DNA from: Thiobacter sp. AK1 | GTDB taxonomy: Bacteria; Pseudomonadota; Gammaproteobacteria; Burkholderiales; Thiobacteraceae | Direction of reading: 5' to 3' | NCBI RefSeq assembly: GCF_039822265.1 | Contig: NZ_JBAJEX010000012.1 | Location: forward strand, 1-43,357 | DNA: 43,357 nt | Part shown: positions 39,643 through 43,357 of the stretch, one piece after another | Numbering within the stretch: the first letter of the stretch is position 1 | Layout of the letters: the number at the start of each line of letters is the position of its first letter | The notes under the pieces: model-generated | Databases searched by the model: none | The model's input: the letters and a program-made list of their open reading frames with translations, nothing else | What the model was told of the DNA's origin: nothing | Made by a program: the position numbers and the translations under genes

Positions 39643-39672
39643 TTTACAGCCGGGAAATGGCGCATTTATACT
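39643..39672 (+). promoter_or_regulatory. Putative sigma-70 promoter of the DUF4212/symporter operon
   Basis: TTTACA (39643-39648) and TATACT (39667-39672) each match the consensus at five of six positions and are 18 bp apart. Transcription would begin near 39679, about 96 bp before the GTG start of the DUF4212 gene, leaving an untranslated leader that contains an inverted repeat. Confidence 0.6.
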
Positions 39673-39697
39673 CTCACTGCTGACGCGATAAAGAGAA

Positions 39698-39716
39698 TTT
39701 ATGCAGGAAGCATAAA
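39698..39716 (+). repeat. 7-bp perfect inverted repeat in the symporter leader
   Basis: TTTATGC-AGGAA-GCATAAA is a perfect inverted repeat lying just downstream of the likely transcription start. It could be an operator or a weak hairpin in the leader. The loop AGGAA resembles a ribosome site, though no start codon follows closely enough to use it. Confidence 0.55.
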
Positions 39717-39774
39717 GCGTCGGCCCGGTTCATATCGGGTTCATGTCCGTCCCCAACCTGCTCGAGGAGGCATC

Positions 39775-40041
39775 GTGGAAATCACCGAAAAACATCGCGA
39801 GTATTGGCGCAGGAACCTGGCTCTCACGGCCGTTCTGCTCGCCATTTGGTTCGTCGTTACCTACGTGGTGGGTTATTTCGCTCGGGAGCTCAACCAGATC
39901 ACTTTTCTTGGCTTTCCCCTCGCCTTCTACATGGGTGCCCAGGGGTCGCTGATCATCTATGTGATCATGATCTTCTATTACGCCAAACGCATGAACCGCC
40001 TCGACCAGGAATACGGCGTGGCGGAAGGGGAGGAGAAATAA
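39775..40041 (+). CDS. DUF4212 small membrane subunit of a Na+/solute symporter
   Basis: An 88-residue membrane protein with the DUF4212 signature: HREYWRRNLALTAVLLAIWFVVTYVVGYFARELNQITFLGFPLAFYM, then a second helix (AQGSLIIYVIMIFYYAKRMNRLD). It is the companion of VC_2705-type sodium/solute symporters, comparable to YjcH beside ActP. The start is GTG at 39775, 4 nt after a strong GAGGAGG site. The start of the symporter gene lies 1 nt after its stop, and the ribosome site of that gene (GGGGAGGAG) is inside its last codons, so the two are translated together. Confidence 0.93.
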   Translation: MEITEKHREYWRRNLALTAVLLAIWFVVTYVVGYFARELNQITFLGFPLAFYMGAQGSLIIYVIMIFYYAKRMNRLDQEYGVAEGEEK

Positions 40042-40042
40042 C

Positions 40043-42139
40043 ATGGCTGCCACCACCCAAGCCCAGTTCGCCCAGTCCCTCAAGAAGTACTACAGCTTCT
40101 ATACGGGCGGCTTCATCCTGTTCATCGTCGCGCTGGCCACTGCCGAGCAGATGGGGCTGCCACCCAAATGGATCGGTTACGTCTTCTTGTTTGCGACGGT
40201 GGCCTTGTATGCCGGTATCGGCATCATGAGCCGCACGGCAGACGTGGCGGAATACTACGTCGCGGGCCGGCGCGTGCCGGCCGTGTTCAACGGCATGGCC
40301 ACCGGCGCCGACTGGATGAGTGCTGCGTCGTTCATCGGGATGGCTGGCGGCCTTTATCTGCAGGGCTATGACGGCTTGGCCTTCATCATGGGCTGGACGG
40401 GTGGCTACGTGCTGGTGGCTCTGCTCCTCGCACCGTACCTGCGCAAGTTCGGTCAGTTCACCATTCCCGACTTTTTGGGTGCGCGATACGGCGGCCACAC
40501 GGTGCGTATGATCGGCGTGTTGGCGGCCATTCTGTGTTCCTTCACCTACGTGGTGGCGCAGGTCATGGGTGTGGGCTTGATCACGTCGCGCCTGTCCGGC
40601 ATCGAATTCCAGATTGGCGTCTTCGTGGGCCTGGCCGGCATTCTGGTGTGTTCCTTCCTGGGAGGGATGCGGGCGGTGACCTGGACCCAGGTGGCCCAGT
40701 ACATCATCCTGATCATCGCCTATCTGCTCCCGGTGGTGTGGCTGTCGGTGCAGCAGACTGGCAACCCGGTGGCCCAGATTGCCTATGGTCAGCAGCTGGC
40801 CAGGCTTGCCGAGCTGGAGCAGAGAATCAAGAACGATCCCAAAGAGATCGAGGTGCGCCAAATCCACAAAGACAAGCAACTCGCCCTGGAGGCGCGCATC
40901 AAGGACCTGGAGGCTAATCCAGAAGCCGTCTATGCGGAAGAGAAGGCCAAGGTGCAGGCTAAGCTCGCCGAGCTAAAGGCTGCGCCCATGGTGGATCCGA
41001 AGGCGCTTGCCGCGGCGGAGAAGGCGCTCAAAGAGTTTCCGCCCACCCCGGCCAAGCTCAAGGAGCAGCTCAAAAAGGACGCCGATGCGGCCAAGGCCAA
41101 GGCTGCGCCGCCGCGCCCCCATGCGGAAGCCTTCCCGGGCAAGGACGACAAGGAGCGCGACATCAAGCGGCGCAACTTCCTGGCTTTAATCTTCTGTCTG
41201 ATGCTGGGCACCGCGGCGCTGCCCCACATCCTCATGCGCTACTACACCACGCCGTCGGTGCGTGAGGCACGCGAGTCCGTCGGTTGGTCGCTATTCTTCA
41301 TCTTTTTGCTCTATTTCACTGCGCCCGCGCTAGCAGTGCTGGTGAAGTTCGATGTCTATAGCAACCTGGTGGGTTCCAGCTTCGCGAGCCTGCCGGCCTG
41401 GGTGGCGAAATGGGCGGCGGTGGATGCGAGCCTGGTGTCGGTGAAGGACCTCAACGGCGATGGCATCGTTCAGCTCGCCGAACTCAGCCTGCACCAGGAC
41501 ATGATCGTCCTGGCTACCCCCGAGATCGCCGGCCTGCCCTACGTGGTGTCCGGTCTGGTGGCGGCGGGGGGTCTCGCTGCGGCGCTGTCCACCGCGGACG
41601 GCCTGTTGCTCACCATCGCCAATGCCCTGTCCCACGACGTGTACTACAAGATGGTGAACCCCAACGCCTCCACCACGACCCGCCTCACCGTGGCCAAGAC
41701 CCTGCTTTTGTTGGTGGCCGCGGCGGCAGCGGCGGTGGCAGCCCAAAAACCTGCGGACATCCTGTTCCTGGTGAGCGCGGCCTTCAGCTTCGCGGCGGCA
41801 AGCTTCTTTCCCGCCCTGGTGCTGGGCATTTTCTGGAAGCGCACCACCAAGTTGGGCGCGATCTTGGGCATGCTCTCGGGGCTGGGCGTGACCTTCTACT
41901 ACATGGCGACCACCCAGCCCTGGTTGCGCGGTGTGTTTGGTGTCACCACGCCCATCGCCGATGCCAAGTGGTGGGATATCGAGCCCATCTCCGCAGGCCT
42001 GTTCGGCGTGCCAGTGGGCTTCGTGGTGATGGTGATCGTCAGCCTGCTCACGCCTGAGCCCGACAAGGCCACCCAAGAGCTGGTGGAGCACGTGCGCTAT
42101 CCCAATCTGGTGGGCGATATCCGCACCGAAGCCACCTGA
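40043..42139 (+). CDS. VC_2705-type sodium/solute (acetate/carboxylate-like) symporter with long charged insertion
   Basis: A 698-residue member of the sodium:solute symporter family, with around a dozen transmembrane helices. Core motifs are EYYVAGRRVPAVFNGMATGADWMSAASFIG, a GGMRAVTWTQVAQY stretch and SGLVAAGGLAAALSTADGLLLTIANALSHD. Residues ~241-375 are a hydrophilic, Lys/Glu/Ala-rich insertion with coiled-coil character (LARLAELEQRIKNDP, LEARIKDLEANPE, KAKVQAKLAELKAA). Residues 469-480 (DLNGDGIVQLAE) match the EF-hand calcium-loop pattern D-x-N-x-D-G-(x)5-E, outside the core. The substrate is probably a small monocarboxylate such as acetate, by family resemblance; no substrate residue proves it. 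Operon with DUF4212; the terminator follows at 42162. Confidence 0.92.
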   Translation: MAATTQAQFAQSLKKYYSFYTGGFILFIVALATAEQMGLPPKWIGYVFLFATVALYAGIGIMSRTADVAEYYVAGRRVPAVFNGMATGADWMSAASFIGMAGGLYLQGYDGLAFIMGWTGGYVLVALLLAPYLRKFGQFTIPDFLGARYGGHTVRMIGVLAAILCSFTYVVAQVMGVGLITSRLSGIEFQIGVFVGLAGILVCSFLGGMRAVTWTQVAQYIILIIAYLLPVVWLSVQQTGNPVAQIAYGQQLARLAELEQRIKNDPKEIEVRQIHKDKQLALEARIKDLEANPEAVYAEEKAKVQAKLAELKAAPMVDPKALAAAEKALKEFPPTPAKLKEQLKKDADAAKAKAAPPRPHAEAFPGKDDKERDIKRRNFLALIFCLMLGTAALPHILMRYYTTPSVREARESVGWSLFFIFLLYFTAPALAVLVKFDVYSNLVGSSFASLPAWVAKWAAVDASLVSVKDLNGDGIVQLAELSLHQDMIVLATPEIAGLPYVVSGLVAAGGLAAALSTADGLLLTIANALSHDVYYKMVNPNASTTTRLTVAKTLLLLVAAAAAAVAAQKPADILFLVSAAFSFAAASFFPALVLGIFWKRTTKLGAILGMLSGLGVTFYYMATTQPWLRGVFGVTTPIADAKWWDIEPISAGLFGVPVGFVVMVIVSLLTPEPDKATQELVEHVRYPNLVGDIRTEAT

Positions 42140-42161
42140 AGGCCGACAGTATGAGGCGGCG

Positions 42162-42191
42162 AGGCCCGCTCACGCAGCGGGCCTGGTTTTT
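42162..42191 (+). terminator. Intrinsic terminator after the symporter gene
   Basis: AGGCCCGCT (42162-42170) pairs with AGCGGGCCT (42176-42184) around a CACGC loop, followed by GGTTTTT. It serves the rightward symporter operon. The minus strand has no T-run after the hairpin, so it is unlikely to serve the leftward TPR gene. Confidence 0.88.
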
Positions 42192-42195
42192 GGAA

Positions 42196-42780
42196 TCATT
42201 CCAACTCGCGCACCAAATGGCGTAGGTCGGCTCGCCCGGTATCCTGGATCAACTTGCCACAAACCAGAGGGTGGAAACGCAGCAGGTGGCGCGCCACTGC
42301 CTCCACCTTGTCCGGCGCGTGGGCATGGTGCTGCGCCATACCCAGGGCGTACCAGATGTGGGGATTGCGTGGCTGCAACTGACCGGCCTTCTCCAGCGCC
42401 GCCACGGCTTCCTGATGCTGGCCGAGGGCGGCGTGGGCAAGCCCGAGGCCATACCACGCCCGATCGAGTTTGGAATCGAGTCTAACGGCTTCGCGAAAGG
42501 CGGCGATGGCCTGCTCGCGGCGACCCGACTGGTCCAGCAGGTAGCCCAAATTGAACCAGGTCACGGCGTCCGGGGCGAGGGCCAGCGCACGCCGCAGATA
42601 GCTTTCCGCCGTTTGCCAAGCCCCCCGCTCCCCGTGCAGATAACCCAGGGATCGCAGCACGCGCAAGTCGTTTGGCGAGATGGCGAGCGCGGCTTCAAAG
42701 GCGGCGAGGGCCTGGTTGAGCCGTTTCAAACGGGTGAACAAGCGGCCACGCCAGTAGTGACGCACGAAATCGAAATTCAT
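42196..42780 (-). CDS. Tetratricopeptide-repeat protein
   Basis: A 194-residue protein composed of about four to five TPR units, for example LNQALAAFEAALAISPND, GAWQTAESYLRRALALAPD, REQAIAAFREAVRLDSKLDRAWYGLG and HQEAVAALEKAGQLQPRNPHIWYALG. It has no signal peptide; residues 1-20 (MNFDFVRHYWRGRLFTRLKR) are basic. TPR proteins act as binding scaffolds, and the partner here is unknown. ATG 42780 lacks a clear ribosome site; the reading frame stays open further upstream, but that part lies antisense to the membrane-protein gene and looks like shadow. Divergent from that gene with 72 bp between starts, and convergent with the symporter. Confidence 0.82.
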   Translation of the reverse strand: MNFDFVRHYWRGRLFTRLKRLNQALAAFEAALAISPNDLRVLRSLGYLHGERGAWQTAESYLRRALALAPDAVTWFNLGYLLDQSGRREQAIAAFREAVRLDSKLDRAWYGLGLAHAALGQHQEAVAALEKAGQLQPRNPHIWYALGMAQHHAHAPDKVEAVARHLLRFHPLVCGKLIQDTGRADLRHLVRELE

Positions 42781-42852
42781 GGGAGAAGAATGGATGAACG
42801 AGCGGACATTGTCTCCGCGGGGTGGCCGCCCGGCAAGCGCTAGCGTAACGCC

Positions 42853-43158
42853 ATGAATGCCGCGCAACAGATCTTTCTGATCAGCGTGGTGCGCACTCTG
42901 GTGGAAGTGGCGGGTTGGGCGCTCCTGGGGCAGGGCCTGCTGGCCTTGCTCGTGGGGTCCCGTCGGCACGAGAACCTCTTCTACCAGATCTTCGAGATCA
43001 TCACCCGCCCTGTGCTGCGCCTTACCCGGCTGATCACGCCGCGTGTGATCCTCGACGCCCACATTCCTTTCGTCGCGTTCTTCCTGCTGTTCTGGTTGTG
43101 GTTGGGGCTCGCCTGGCTCAGGCACCAGATTTGCCTCAGCCACCAGCTTGCCTGCTGA
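42853..43158 (+). CDS. Small membrane protein resembling half of YggT
   Basis: A 101-residue protein with two hydrophobic segments: TLVEVAGWALLGQGLLALLVG (about 15-35) and HIPFVAFFLLFWLWLGLAWL (about 70-89). Between them lies NLFYQIFEIITRPVLRLTRLITPR, reminiscent of the NPF...PxRRxIP segment of a single YGGT repeat. I recall similar small proteins in many betaproteobacteria annotated only as hypothetical. The function is unknown. It is divergent from the TPR gene; the mobile-element-like gene begins 51 bp after its stop. Confidence 0.7.
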   Translation: MNAAQQIFLISVVRTLVEVAGWALLGQGLLALLVGSRRHENLFYQIFEIITRPVLRLTRLITPRVILDAHIPFVAFFLLFWLWLGLAWLRHQICLSHQLAC

Positions 43159-43209
43159 GCTGCATAAGTTCAGAAACCTTTGGCACGCCTTCGATGACGG
43201 AGGAATGCC

Positions 43210-43357
43210 ATGCAAGTGCAGCACATTGGATACAGGATCAGGGGGTTTTACCGGGTAGCCGGATTGGGGCATCTTTGGGAGATGACACCGAAAGATGCCC
43301 AGGAACGACTCGAGATTCTCCAATTCTTCGACAAACACGGCTTGGCCGCCACGATGG
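43210..43357 (+). CDS. Integrase/transposase-like protein, N-terminal fragment cut by window end
   Basis: An open frame from ATG 43210 with a GGAGG ribosome site (43199-43203), running off the window after 49 codons. The part MTPKDAQERLEILQFFDKHGLAATM resembles the N-terminal helix-turn-helix region of DDE integrases/transposases (IS481/IS3-like), in which a 'ERLEIL.F...HGL.AT' stretch precedes the recognition helix. The catalytic domain would lie beyond the window, so this is a family guess from a short piece. Confidence 0.5.
   Translation, partial: MQVQHIGYRIRGFYRVAGLGHLWEMTPKDAQERLEILQFFDKHGLAATM

Noticed and set aside
42781..43338. N-terminal extension of the TPR protein to 380 residues
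   Set aside because: The extra part is antisense to the YggT-like gene and is not TPR-like. ATG 42780 gives a complete repeat protein.

Overview
The window looks like a chromosomal contig from a GC-rich betaproteobacterium. The evidence is the yggS-proC-yggT-yggU gene order, the tandem pilT-pilU retraction ATPases, a giant DUF3683/FAD/Fe-S oxidoreductase, HemJ, YqaA, a PhoB/PhoR pair, and a CIRCE-controlled groESL operon beside a second groESL copy. I cannot name a genus. Both ends run into mobile elements. The left end is a twice-broken IS256-family transposase and the right end is the cut-off start of an integrase/transposase-like gene, so the contig probably stopped at repeats.

Layout. 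1-742: IS256-family remnant. 786-5563: a SelW-like thioredoxin-fold protein, then a leftward operon yggS > proC > yggT > yggU(DUF167) > dynamin-like GTPase, whose last three genes overlap by 4 nt. 5668-7882: pilT and pilU. 7886-9444: leftward hemJ and an RlmL-type rRNA methyltransferase with a coupled TTG start. 9489-16347: rightward TlpA-like thioredoxin, YqaA membrane protein, 1268-residue DUF3683 oxidoreductase, HIT protein, and an orphan protein with a PilZ-like motif. 16334-18466: phoR and phoB, with three PhoB half-sites at 11-bp period ahead of phoB. 18704-20525: a coupled trio of exported hydrolase-like protein, TlpA thioredoxin and PyrR-like phosphoribosyltransferase. 20782-23252: NfeD protease, slipin and a small unknown protein. 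23253-27062: leftward UDP-sugar dehydrogenase, UDP-sugar 4-epimerase and DacB. 27192-29996: trypsin-like protease, bioA and an orphan protein. 30003-34528: two complete groESL operons in tandem. 34610-42191: GGDEF/EAL protein, cNMP-CBS-DUF294 nucleotidyltransferase, DnaQ-like exonuclease, DUF4212 subunit and its large Na+/solute symporter. 42196-43158: a TPR protein and a small YggT-like membrane protein.

How the genes work together. Most of the window is core housekeeping: proline synthesis and PLP homeostasis, type IV pilus retraction, haem synthesis, phosphate control, envelope polysaccharide precursors and peptidoglycan trimming, biotin synthesis and protein folding. The part that most resembles an incompletely described system is 34610-42139. 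There, second-messenger and nucleotide-handling proteins lie directly upstream of a two-part symporter that carries a long charged insertion and an EF-hand-like loop. The duplicated chaperonins show nucleotide-identical tracts that point to gene conversion, together with different promoter signals and different C-terminal tails. No tRNA, rRNA or CRISPR array was seen.
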